Positions 1 through 7,841 of a DNA stretch of 34,188 nt are shown here, in pieces. The translations under genes were made by a program, and so were the position numbers. Numbering within the stretch: position 1 is the stretch's first letter; each line of letters starts with the position of its first letter. The DNA is from DASVVT01 sp036386415. GTDB taxonomy: Bacteria > Acidobacteriota > Blastocatellia > Pyrinomonadales > Pyrinomonadaceae. The notes below the pieces were generated by a model. It searched no databases, was not told the DNA's origin, and worked only from the letters and a program-made list of their open reading frames with translations. The stretch spans positions 1 to 34,188 of the forward strand of contig DASVVT010000045.1 of the NCBI GenBank assembly GCA_036386415.1, read 5' to 3'.

Positions 1-1
1 G

Positions 2-136
2 ATGCGAGCAGCCAAGGCTAGGACGCGTGAAGAGTTGGAGCGGGCGTTTAAGGCTGCGCTCGAACTCATCGCTGAATCAGACTGCTCAGGCTGGTTCTCG
101 CATTGTGGTTATCAGGTTACATTCAATTGCAACTAG
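2..136 (+). CDS. C-terminal end of an IS630-type transposase (partial)
   Basis: An open frame enters from the left edge and stops at TAG 134-136, giving about 44 residues. It has an amphipathic helix followed by WFSHCGY and a short polar tail. The pattern of a basic helix, 'ELERAFKAAL', then 'WF.HCGY' at the extreme C-terminus is what I recall from IS630/Tc1-family DDE transposases. The catalytic DDE core would lie to the left of the window, so I cannot tell whether the gene is intact. No inverted terminal repeat is obvious between its stop and the next gene; a heptamer array starts 22 bases downstream. Assignment rests on a short segment. Confidence 0.6.
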   Translation: MRAAKARTREELERAFKAALELIAESDCSGWFSHCGYQVTFNCN

Positions 137-158
137 CTATAAAACATGCACATCGCGT

Positions 159-186
159 TACTGACTACTGACTACTGTCTACTGAC
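159..186. repeat. Four tandem heptamers (TACTGAC type), solo arm of repeat R1
   Basis: TACTGAC, TACTGAC, TACTGTC and TACTGAC follow one another without a gap. The same heptamer builds both arms of the R1 elements near 18.9, 26.9 and 28.9 kb. Here only one arm is present, and it ends two bases before the ATG of the next gene, where a ribosome binding site should be. Confidence 0.9.
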
Positions 187-188
187 CC

Positions 189-1157
189 ATGTCTTCAAAC
201 AGATTCATCAAGGAGCGCAAGAGCGCCTGGCAGCGGTTGGAAGATTTGCTGACGCTGCTGGATCGCTCATCTTTGCGGCGGCTGCATCGTGAAGAGGTGC
301 GCGAGCTGGGGCGCATCTATCGCCGCACGGCTTCGGATTTGGCGATTGCGCGCGCCGAATCGCGCGACCCGCGACTGATTAACTACCTCAACAGCCTGGT
401 GATTCGCGCTCACGGGCGCATCTATCGCGCGGACGCGCAGGGAGGCCGACGCATTCGAGATTTCTTCGCCCGCGATTTTCCGCGCACGTTTCGGCGCACC
501 TGGCGCTACACGGCGCTGGCCTTCGCGGTCTTCTGGGTCTTCGGCCTGGTGGGATTCTTAGGGACTTGGCGCGACGCGGAATTCTCGGAGTTTACGGGCG
601 TCGCCCCGTGGAAACGCTACGAGATAGAGGCGCAAGTACACTGGTGGGAAGATTTGAACGAAGCCAACCAGATCGGATCAAGCGCCATCATGACCAATAA
701 CATCAAGGTCATGTTCTACGCTTTCGCGCTCGGGGCCATGTTCGGCATCGGCACGCTCTACATCATGGGGCTCAACGGAGCATTGAACGGAGCGATCCTC
801 GCGCTCGTCTACCGTGCCGGATACGGAAACGATCTCGTCGCCTTCATGGTCGGGCACGGCGTCATAGAGCTCTCCTGTATCTTCCTGGCCGGTGGCGCGG
901 GTCTTCTGATCGGCAGCGCCTTCCTCATGCCCGGTGATCTTTCACGCGCAGACGCACTCAGGGTGCGTGGACTCGATGCGATTCGCCTCATCGCCGGTTG
1001 CGTTCCCATCCTCGTTGTCGCTGGCATCATCGAAGGCTTCATCTCGCCAGCGCCAATCAATCCCGCTATTAAGTTCGGCATCGCAGCCCTCACAGGTATC
1101 GCCCTCTATAGCTATCTATTGTTGGCGGGAAGAGAAGAGCAGAAGGCAGAAACTTGA
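189..1157 (+). CDS. SpoIIM/DUF95-like integral membrane protein
   Basis: A 322-residue membrane protein of the stage II sporulation protein M family, which is widespread in non-sporulating bacteria and of unknown biochemical role. The N-terminal 100 residues are basic and helical (RLEDLL, a run of Arg-rich helices with YRRTASDLA). Roughly five hydrophobic helices follow, near residues 105-128, 172-195, 198-240, 262-287 and 294-315, with the Gly-rich loops typical of the family. The ATG at 189 is the only reasonable start, yet the 28 bases before it are heptamer repeat and no Shine-Dalgarno is visible. In many genomes SpoIIM sits with MoxR, DUF58 and DUF4129 genes. Here a DUF58 gene lies 5 kb away on the other strand. 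It converges on the SBBP gene. Confidence 0.85.
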   Translation: MSSNRFIKERKSAWQRLEDLLTLLDRSSLRRLHREEVRELGRIYRRTASDLAIARAESRDPRLINYLNSLVIRAHGRIYRADAQGGRRIRDFFARDFPRTFRRTWRYTALAFAVFWVFGLVGFLGTWRDAEFSEFTGVAPWKRYEIEAQVHWWEDLNEANQIGSSAIMTNNIKVMFYAFALGAMFGIGTLYIMGLNGALNGAILALVYRAGYGNDLVAFMVGHGVIELSCIFLAGGAGLLIGSAFLMPGDLSRADALRVRGLDAIRLIAGCVPILVVAGIIEGFISPAPINPAIKFGIAALTGIALYSYLLLAGREEQKAET

Positions 1158-1181
1158 GCAAATTTCACTCGGGTGTCGAAC

Positions 1182-1258
1182 TGTAGGGGCAGGGCTTGTC
1201 CCTGCCCGTCTTCGCTTTGGCCGATTGAGCGGGCAGAGGACTTGTCCCTGCCCCTACA
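1182..1258. repeat. GTAGGGGCAGGG palindromic repeat
   Basis: A perfect 13-bp inverted repeat (1182-1194 with 1246-1258) encloses two further hairpins of GGGCAGG..CCTGCCC type. The 'TGTAGGGGCAGGG' terminus is a motif I know from dispersed intergenic repeats in many phyla. It lies just after the stop of the SpoIIM-like gene. Confidence 0.8.
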
Positions 1259-1322
1259 ATTTTATCGTCGTCCTACATTCATTTGAAAACCGCTCTAATG
1301 GGTAGCAAGCAATAGCGAATAA

Positions 1323-1380
1323 GCAAAGCAGAAGGCAGCGAGGAACATTCCACTCGCTGCCTTCTGCTTTGCGGCCTTTT
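1323..1380. terminator. 20-bp hairpin between convergent genes, probable bidirectional terminator
   Basis: Bases 1323-1342 pair perfectly with 1353-1372 around a 10-base loop. On the plus strand GCGGCCTTTT follows. It sits between two convergent genes, so it could terminate both. The stem contains GCAGAAG/GCAGCGA units, so it may be another repeat-family member rather than a dedicated terminator. The same CTCGCTGCCT motif recurs right up to the stop codon of the SBBP gene. Confidence 0.55.
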
Positions 1381-1394
1381 ACCTCGCTGCCTGC

Positions 1395-4300
1395 TTACGG
1401 CGCTGCTGTGCCGGTGAAGTTGGTCGCTGTTCCTGCTGGTATGTCCGCGCTCAGGTTGCCGATGTTCCTTGCCGTCGGATTGAAGGTGAAGCCCGTCTTC
1501 GACGGACGGATCGTGTAGGCGCGTCCTGCCGGTAAGCCCGTGAATCTGTAAGCGCCGGTGCTGCTGGTGCTGACTGTTCGCGCTGCAAAGCCGGCGGGCG
1601 TGGGGCTGGTGATCGTGATCGTGACTGCGCCGATGCCCGTCGTAGTTCCTGCTTTAACGACGCGCCCGTTGATGGCGTAGGTCTTGAGCGTGGCGGCGAA
1701 ATTCGCCGTCGCGTTGATGGTCAGATTCGTATAGGTGCGGCTCGCAGGGGTAAACGTGTAATTGGTTTTGGCGGGCGTCACAGTATACGTGCGCCCGACT
1801 GGCAAGTTTGTAAAGGAATAGCTGCCGTTGCTGGCCGTCGTGAGCGTGCGCGCCGCCAGGCCGGGGCTGGTCAGCGTCATACGCACTCCACCCAGACCAG
1901 TCGTGCCAACCTTGACCAGACCGCCGATAGTCAGAGGAGCCTGGTTAAAGTTGACGTTAACTTTATTCCCACTCAGCGCGGCGAAACTCCGGCTCAGTGG
2001 AACGAAAGTCATGTTAATTCTTGAGGGCGTGACGGTGTAGTCGCCGCCCTGTGCAAGTCCTGTAAAGGAGTAGCTGCCGTCGGCGGCGGTCAGCATCTGT
2101 TTGGACGCCGATCCGCTCAGAGCGACCGTGACACCTTTGAGTCCGTTGCCTCCGCTCAGCACGCGGCCACTGATCGTATATTGCGGCGGCGTCGTTACCT
2201 CCCCTTCAATCCTGATCTTCACGGCGCTTGAAGAGGTCGTACCCTTTGTGTCTACGGCGCGCGCCGTCAGCTTGTAGTCGCCCGGCGACTTCACACCGCT
2301 CCAGGTGATGGCATATGGGCTGGCTGTGTCAGTGCCGATGAGCTTATCGTTAGCATAAAAGTCCACCTTGTCGGCAACGCCGTTGACCGTGGCGCTGATC
2401 GGGACACTCGCGTCAGGCGCATAGGTCGCCCCTTCTTCGGGCGTGGTGATCGTTATCTTGGCCGCTACGTTATCGAACGTCGCCGTGCACAATGTGGAAT
2501 TATCATGGCTGCTCACGACCATCCCGACAAAGAGATATTGCGACATCGAGATGGTCTCCGTGCCGACCAACGTCCAGTTCAGGCCGTCGCCAGACACATA
2601 ACCTCTGTAGGTGTTCATGTCGCGCCGTACCAGCTTGAGCCAGACAGGAGCGCTGGCGGTCGTCGTGGTCGCCGTGGTGAGGCCGCCCTTCTCAGTCCGG
2701 CGCTGGAACCTGACCTCTCCGCCCGGCGTGACAACCATCGCGACGTAGCGCGCGTTGCCATCGACATCATCATCGCGAAACATGATTCCAGCCTTGGCAT
2801 CCGCGCTCGTGTTCTCTATGCTCGCGACGCGCGCTACGATCTCGCCATCGGTCGTGGTGAGCCGCTGGTGAACGTAGTGGAAGGCGTCGTCCGTGCCGCC
2901 GATGTCCGCGCCCGAGCCGTTGATCGTGAATGTCCCGTTCTCATAGGTGGCGCTTCCTGCGGCTCCGACGCTGCCGATGTCACTTTCATACGTCCAGGGG
3001 ACAGGCAGCGATCCGGCTGTGAAACCGAGCGACTGGTTGTTGAGCAGTGGATCGACAGTCCAGCTCGGCGGAGTGAAGTAGACGCCCGCGTCCGCCACCG
3101 AAGGGGTCACGGTGTAGCTGGCCTGCGAGGGCAGGTCAAGGAACTCATAATCACCGTTGCTGTCGGTCTGCGTCGTTGCGCTCATTGAGCCGCTCAGCGT
3201 GATCGTCACACCGGCGAGGCGGTTATTATCTCGATCCGTGACGCGACCGATGATCTTGTAAGCCTGTACGAAGTCAGCCGTCTCATTCTGGCTGAGGTTG
3301 TTGAAAGTCCTGCTCTGCGGGAGCATGCTGCCGAACGGGTCGCCGATGGGCGTCACCGTGTAGGTGCGGCCTGCCGCGAGATTTCTAAAGATGTAATTAC
3401 CGTTGCTGTCGGTCGTGGTGCTTTCCCTGCGCGATCCCCCTAAGTTGACGGTCACACCGTTGACGCTGCCCGTCAAATGCCCGCCGATACTGAAACCGTT
3501 TGCATTGATGTCAATCTTTGAGACGAAGGCATCGCCCTGCCCCTTGCGTGTCGCCTGAAAGGGGTTCGAGGTCGGGAATGGACTCGTGAACGGGTTGGTC
3601 GTAATGGAGGTGGTCGAGCCCGTCAGGTAGACGTTGTTATTGGCGTCTATGGCGATGCCGTTGCCCGCTTCATTGCCGCTGCCGCCCAGAAGGGACGAAT
3701 AGAAAATGGCGCTGCCCGCTGCATTGAGGGAGGTGACGAAAGCGTCTGTAGAACCTCCAGCCTTCTCCTGCACCGGAGGATTGACGATGGGGAAGAAGAT
3801 TGAGCTGGTCGTTCCCGTAATCGTGGCGCGGTTCAGGGAATCCACGGCGATGTCACTACCGCGATCACTGTTTTGTGCGCCGATATAGGTTGAGTAGACG
3901 AGCCCGGAGCCTTCGACGTTCAGCTTGGTCACAAAGGCATCCGCATCGTAATCGCTGGAATCGGTCGCCCGTATGGGGTTGAGGGTCGGAAAGTCAGGCG
4001 ACTGGGTCATGCCCGTGACAAACGCGTTGCCGCCCGCGTTGACCGCGATGGCGTTGCCTTGATCGCCATGCAGCCCGCCCAGGTACGTGGAATAGACGAG
4101 GGCTGTGCCCGTGCTGCTCATCTTGGTCACGAAGGCGTCGCCCGCAAAGTCCTGTGAGCCGCCCATGGTCGTCTGGAAAGCGCCCGCCGTCGTGGGAAAA
4201 TCGGTTGCTCCGGCTGAGCCCGTCACGTAGGCGTTGCCTGAAGCGTCAACTGCGATACCCTGACCGCTATCAGGGGCAGACGTGCCGTTATCGAAACTAT

Positions 4301-5846
4301 CTATCGAGCCGCCCAGATACGTGGAATAGGCGAGCGCGCTGCCCTCCGCATTGAGCTTTGTGATGAACGCATCTCCGACGCCCATGAGAGCAGCCTGCAC
4401 GGGCGTCATCGTTGGAAAATCGGTCGATCTCGTTCCACCCGTCACGTAAGCGTTGCCTGAAGCATCTACAGCGATGCTGTTTGAAGAGTCGTGATCCGTG
4501 CCGCCCAGATAGGTTGAGTAGACGAGCGCAGCGCCCGCCGGGTTCAACTTCGTGATGAAGGCGTCGCCGGTTTGCGGCGTGCCGCCGCCCTGAAAAGTGG
4601 TCTGGAAAGCGCCAGGGGTCGTGGGGAAGTCGGGCGAGAATGTGACGCCCGTGACGTAAGCGTTGCCTGAAGCGTCAACTGCGATGCTGAACGCTTCGTC
4701 GCTCAAAGAGCCGCCGAGATAGGTGGAATATATCAGCGCCGAGCCGGTCGCGTTGAATTTCGTGATGAAAGCATCAAACGGGCTGCCCGCGAAGGTTTTC
4801 TGGTAAGCTCCGGTGGTCGTGGGGAAGCCTTCAAAATTTGTCACGCCCGTGACGTAAGCGTTGCCTGAAGCATCGACCGCGACATCATAGCCCGCCTCGC
4901 CCGAGCCGTTGCTGCCAAGGTACGTCGAATAGTCCAGCACCGGATCGATAATGAGCGGCTTGCTCGGGTCATAATCGCCGACGCGGAAGCTCGCCTCATG
5001 CTTTCCGCTGAGAGCATAGCCTCCGGCAATCTCCTGACGCTCGCCGTTCACTTCCTGGTAGATGACGGGCTTACGCTGGCGCACCTTTCCGCCCACAGTC
5101 TCGAGCACCAGATCACCGCTCTCGTCCACTTCGATGCGGCGCGCGCCCTTGAAGTCGAGCGCGATCATCTTCGGATCGGCGAAGGGTGCGACGATGAAAT
5201 CATACTCAAGCTGACGCTGATTACCGTAATAAACGAGGTCTATGCCCGGATAGACCTGCTCGTACTGCACGCGAGCGTAGTTGCGCACGCCCATATGCCA
5301 CCTCATGGGATCGTTACCAATGAGGTAGTTGCTCTTGCCGGGCAACTCATCCTGCCCCTTAACCTGCGCGGATGCGTTAGCGCCACGCAGCTTCATGCGC
5401 AGTACAGCCGATTGCGGATCGTGGATGGCGGATGGCGGATTTGATAGATCACGCGACCCTCTTTCATTCCGCATTCCGCATTCCGCATTCCGCAATTTCA
5501 AGACGGCTTCCGTGGATGTCAGGAAGAGATTGTATCCGATGCCCTTTGATTGGAATTTGACGCTCTCGTCAACCTGTCCTTCGTTAGCCTCAAAGCTGAG
5601 CGGCAGTTTCCCGTAAGCCTCTGTGGCTTGCGCGACGGTTGAATCGGCGGACGCCGCGCCTACAGAATCTATAATGGAAACAGACGGGGTGGCCGCTGCT
5701 TCTGATACCTGAGCGATGCGCGTGAGCGATCCCTGGCCGGTTGAGGAAGAGGAGAGCAGGACGAGCAGACCCGTCAAACCTGCCGTGATGAGAATAAATG
5801 CGAAGAGATATTTGGCACGATTGATTGAGTGCGCAGTGCGAGGCAT
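1395..5846 (-). CDS. Giant secreted SBBP beta-propeller protein with CarboxypepD-reg and Ig-like domains
   Basis: 1483 residues. An N-terminal hydrophobic helix (residues 13-33) suggests a signal peptide or anchor. Residues 80-300 form the N-terminal domain usual in SBBP proteins (YLIGNDP, YPGIDLVYYGNQRQLEYDF). About seven SBBP repeats follow (305-780) with the signature YSTYLGG...IAVDASGNAYVTG..DFPTT. Then come carboxypeptidase-regulatory-like beta folds (about 786-935), a jelly-roll/LamG-like domain ending in 'ATFDNV' (945-1130), a bacterial Ig-like domain (1135-1215) and three more regulatory-like repeats (1223-1475). An AGGAG element lies upstream of the ATG. No PEP-CTERM, sortase or T9SS tail is evident. 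Residues about 120-147 are encoded by an inserted heptamer repeat. Probable surface or extracellular adhesive/scaffold protein; function inferred only from architecture. Confidence 0.92.
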   Translation of the reverse strand: MPRTAHSINRAKYLFAFILITAGLTGLLVLLSSSSTGQGSLTRIAQVSEAAATPSVSIIDSVGAASADSTVAQATEAYGKLPLSFEANEGQVDESVKFQSKGIGYNLFLTSTEAVLKLRNAECGMRNERGSRDLSNPPSAIHDPQSAVLRMKLRGANASAQVKGQDELPGKSNYLIGNDPMRWHMGVRNYARVQYEQVYPGIDLVYYGNQRQLEYDFIVAPFADPKMIALDFKGARRIEVDESGDLVLETVGGKVRQRKPVIYQEVNGERQEIAGGYALSGKHEASFRVGDYDPSKPLIIDPVLDYSTYLGSNGSGEAGYDVAVDASGNAYVTGVTNFEGFPTTTGAYQKTFAGSPFDAFITKFNATGSALIYSTYLGGSLSDEAFSIAVDASGNAYVTGVTFSPDFPTTPGAFQTTFQGGGTPQTGDAFITKLNPAGAALVYSTYLGGTDHDSSNSIAVDASGNAYVTGGTRSTDFPTMTPVQAALMGVGDAFITKLNAEGSALAYSTYLGGSIDSFDNGTSAPDSGQGIAVDASGNAYVTGSAGATDFPTTAGAFQTTMGGSQDFAGDAFVTKMSSTGTALVYSTYLGGLHGDQGNAIAVNAGGNAFVTGMTQSPDFPTLNPIRATDSSDYDADAFVTKLNVEGSGLVYSTYIGAQNSDRGSDIAVDSLNRATITGTTSSIFFPIVNPPVQEKAGGSTDAFVTSLNAAGSAIFYSSLLGGSGNEAGNGIAIDANNNVYLTGSTTSITTNPFTSPFPTSNPFQATRKGQGDAFVSKIDINANGFSIGGHLTGSVNGVTVNLGGSRRESTTTDSNGNYIFRNLAAGRTYTVTPIGDPFGSMLPQSRTFNNLSQNETADFVQAYKIIGRVTDRDNNRLAGVTITLSGSMSATTQTDSNGDYEFLDLPSQASYTVTPSVADAGVYFTPPSWTVDPLLNNQSLGFTAGSLPVPWTYESDIGSVGAAGSATYENGTFTINGSGADIGGTDDAFHYVHQRLTTTDGEIVARVASIENTSADAKAGIMFRDDDVDGNARYVAMVVTPGGEVRFQRRTEKGGLTTATTTTASAPVWLKLVRRDMNTYRGYVSGDGLNWTLVGTETISMSQYLFVGMVVSSHDNSTLCTATFDNVAAKITITTPEEGATYAPDASVPISATVNGVADKVDFYANDKLIGTDTASPYAITWSGVKSPGDYKLTARAVDTKGTTSSSAVKIRIEGEVTTPPQYTISGRVLSGGNGLKGVTVALSGSASKQMLTAADGSYSFTGLAQGGDYTVTPSRINMTFVPLSRSFAALSGNKVNVNFNQAPLTIGGLVKVGTTGLGGVRMTLTSPGLAARTLTTASNGSYSFTNLPVGRTYTVTPAKTNYTFTPASRTYTNLTINATANFAATLKTYAINGRVVKAGTTTGIGAVTITITSPTPAGFAARTVSTSSTGAYRFTGLPAGRAYTIRPSKTGFTFNPTARNIGNLSADIPAGTATNFTGTAAP
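5411..5495. repeat. Heptamer repeat element R2 inside the SBBP coding sequence
   Basis: Four perfect tandem CATTCCG units (5465-5492) face an arm of GGCGGAT units (about 5411-5440) across a 24-base spacer. The element is 28 codons long in effect and leaves the reading frame intact, so the SBBP protein gains a Cys/Asn/Arg-rich peptide between 'AVLKLR' and 'AVLRMKL'. Because the period is 7 bases the unit is read in all three phases. Confidence 0.9.
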
Positions 5847-6355
5847 TTTTCTAATTTCTCCTGAGGCTTAAAAGGTGAATTCTAAGGGAAAATTTAAAGT
5901 TAGTGAGGCGCAAGGGAAGCCCCGCTTATTCGCTACCTGTTAATCCAATTTGATGCGCCGTATCCTTTGCGCGCTGCATCAATGATGTTGATAATGGAAG
6001 AGTTCGAGCGGCTCGAGCTCTTCCGCCTTGAGAGGGGTCGCCCCCTACCTTCTTATTTCCCCATATTGCTCATATCAACTATTGTGCCATGAAGAGAGGG
6101 ACGCGCCTTGCACCGGAAAGGCTGTAAAAGCGCCTGTTTTGCTCCAAAACACCAGCGCATCGCACACTTTGAGGCTCAGTCTGAGCGCATACCTGATTCG
6201 CAGCGCATATTTCGTTCGCACTGAAGCGAAAGCCTGTGTTTTCCGCATTTAAAGCTACAGGGTGGAATTTACTAACGAATATTGAGCGGATACTTTGTTC
6301 GCGCCTGACCTTGAGTACGGCTGCTCACATTGGTACTAAACAGGGGAGGCTGTTT
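5847..6355. other. 509-bp gap without a convincing gene
   Basis: Upstream region of the SBBP gene and downstream region of the DUF58 gene. It holds a 13-bp hairpin with one G-U pair (5996-6008 with 6012-6024, loop CGG) and several GCGCAT-type short words around 6150-6220. A 74-codon plus-strand ORF at 6028-6252 has no family features and I do not call it. Confidence 0.5.
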
Positions 6356-7675
6356 TTAGAGCAGGCCGCGTTCTTTGACGCGCAGGTAGGTTTCGAGTAG
6401 GGAGGGCGCGAGCGCGGCAGCCGTCACGTCGAGCGCCAGCCCGCCCTGCGATTCAACGAGGCGCAGCGCCGCTTCGCGCTGGTGAATGATCTCTTCGGCG
6501 ACGGACTGTGTGAAGAGGTCTCCAACGCTCGCGGGCACGTCGCGCACCGCAGCCTTGAGGTCGCGGTCGCCGATGGTGACGACGAGCGGAAGATGGCGCG
6601 GGCGCAGCAGCCGCAGCGACGTGAGCAGGTCGCGCGAGCCCTCTTCGTCAACGAGGTCTGTGAGCACGACGACCAACGCGCGACGCTGGCAGTTGGCGGC
6701 GATAAACTCGAAGGCGCGCGCGTATGAGGGCTCGATCATTTCGGGTTCGATGGCGTGGAGGGCTTCGAGCGCGGCGTCCATGTGCTCGCGCCCGCGCTTG
6801 GGCGGCAAGTAGGCTTTGATGCGACGCCCGAAGACGACCAGCCCGGCGTTGTCGCCGCCGCGCGCCGCCGCAGACATCAGGGAGAGCGTGGCATGCACAG
6901 CCGAATCGAGCTTCGTCTCGCGTTCGATGCGCGCCGTCATCAAGCGCCCGGCGTCAATCGCGATGAGGATCGTTTGATCGCGCTCTATCTGGTACTGTCG
7001 CGTGACGAGTCGCCCGCGCCGCGCCGTCGCCGTCCATGAGACGTGGCGAAGCTCGTCGCCGCGCACGTAATCACGCAGGGATTCAAACTCGCGCCCCTCG
7101 CCGCGCCAGGAGGTTTTCCGGTGCGAGGCGACGAGGCTCCGCGCGCCGAGTGCCTTCAGCTCAGCCTCGCGCGCCCGCCGCATGTTCGGGTAGACCTTGA
7201 CCACGCCCGCCGAGCCCATCTCGGTTTGTACCCACACCAGACCGAGGCGCGAGAGATAACGCACGGCCACGCGACCGAACTCGAAGCGCCCGCGACGAGG
7301 CGGCGTCAGGCCATAATGGAGCGCCGCAACAGTTTGCGCTTCCACACGCATGCGCGCCTCGCGCCCACCCGACAAGACCATCTCCGGCGGATACTCGTCC
7401 TTGACCATCAAGGTCACAGAGCGCGGCGTATGATTCAACACACGGACGCGCACCTGCATCTCCGCGCCGACGGCAAAGCGGCCTTCAAACTCTCGCTCGA
7501 CCTGCAAGCCGGAAGGCAAGCGACTGAGGCGCGCGTCGATAATCGCCGCCAGCACGAGCAGTACGTCGTAGGCAAGCGTCGCCCAGCGCAGAGCGGGACG
7601 TGACCACGAAAGCGACAGCGGCACGAAGCCAAGCGCTAAGAGCACATAGAAGAGTTTGGTGAAAACAAATCTCAT
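6356..7675 (-). CDS. DUF58 domain protein (VWA-like, MoxR-associated family)
   Basis: 439 residues. Two hydrophobic segments at residues 5-45 anchor the N-terminus. A beta-rich region (residues 60-150) follows, then the DUF58 core with the family signature GREFESLRDYVRGDELRHVSWTATARRG, followed by a von Willebrand A-like fold (ILIAIDAGRLM, LVVVLTDLVDEEG). Proteins of this family usually act with a MoxR AAA+ ATPase and transglutaminase-like or SpoIIM proteins, and a chaperone or envelope role is suspected. No MoxR gene is in the window. The start ATG at 7675 has no good Shine-Dalgarno. The downstream TAA lies at the edge of a 509-bp gap. Confidence 0.9.
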   Translation of the reverse strand: MRFVFTKLFYVLLALGFVPLSLSWSRPALRWATLAYDVLLVLAAIIDARLSRLPSGLQVEREFEGRFAVGAEMQVRVRVLNHTPRSVTLMVKDEYPPEMVLSGGREARMRVEAQTVAALHYGLTPPRRGRFEFGRVAVRYLSRLGLVWVQTEMGSAGVVKVYPNMRRAREAELKALGARSLVASHRKTSWRGEGREFESLRDYVRGDELRHVSWTATARRGRLVTRQYQIERDQTILIAIDAGRLMTARIERETKLDSAVHATLSLMSAAARGGDNAGLVVFGRRIKAYLPPKRGREHMDAALEALHAIEPEMIEPSYARAFEFIAANCQRRALVVVLTDLVDEEGSRDLLTSLRLLRPRHLPLVVTIGDRDLKAAVRDVPASVGDLFTQSVAEEIIHQREAALRLVESQGGLALDVTAAALAPSLLETYLRVKERGLL

Positions 7676-7724
7676 CCGATTGGTGCGTCAGAGCATATCG
7701 CAGCCATGCCTGTTAAGGAAGGGG

Positions 7725-7820
7725 AGATTTAAACGCAAAGGGCGCAAAGTAAGAAGACGCAAAGAGCGCAAAGAATCTGCTCCTTTGCGAGTTCCCTTTG
7801 CGTCCTCTGCGTTTAAATCT
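7725..7820. repeat. CGCAAAG palindromic repeat, copy 1
   Basis: The ends AGATTTAAACGCA (7725-7737) and TGCGTTTAAATCT (7808-7820) are perfect inverted repeats of 13 bp. The interior holds repeated CGCAAAG words and their complement CTTTGCG. It lies just downstream of the MFS gene. Confidence 0.9.
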
Positions 7821-7841
7821 CTACTTACTGAACCACGATGC

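Noticed and set aside
2505..3188. 227-codon plus-strand ORF opposite the SBBP gene
   Set aside because: Antisense shadow within a continuous 1483-residue coding frame.
6028..6252. 74-codon plus-strand ORF in the 5847-6355 gap
   Set aside because: No Shine-Dalgarno, no family signature, and it lies over the SBBP upstream region.
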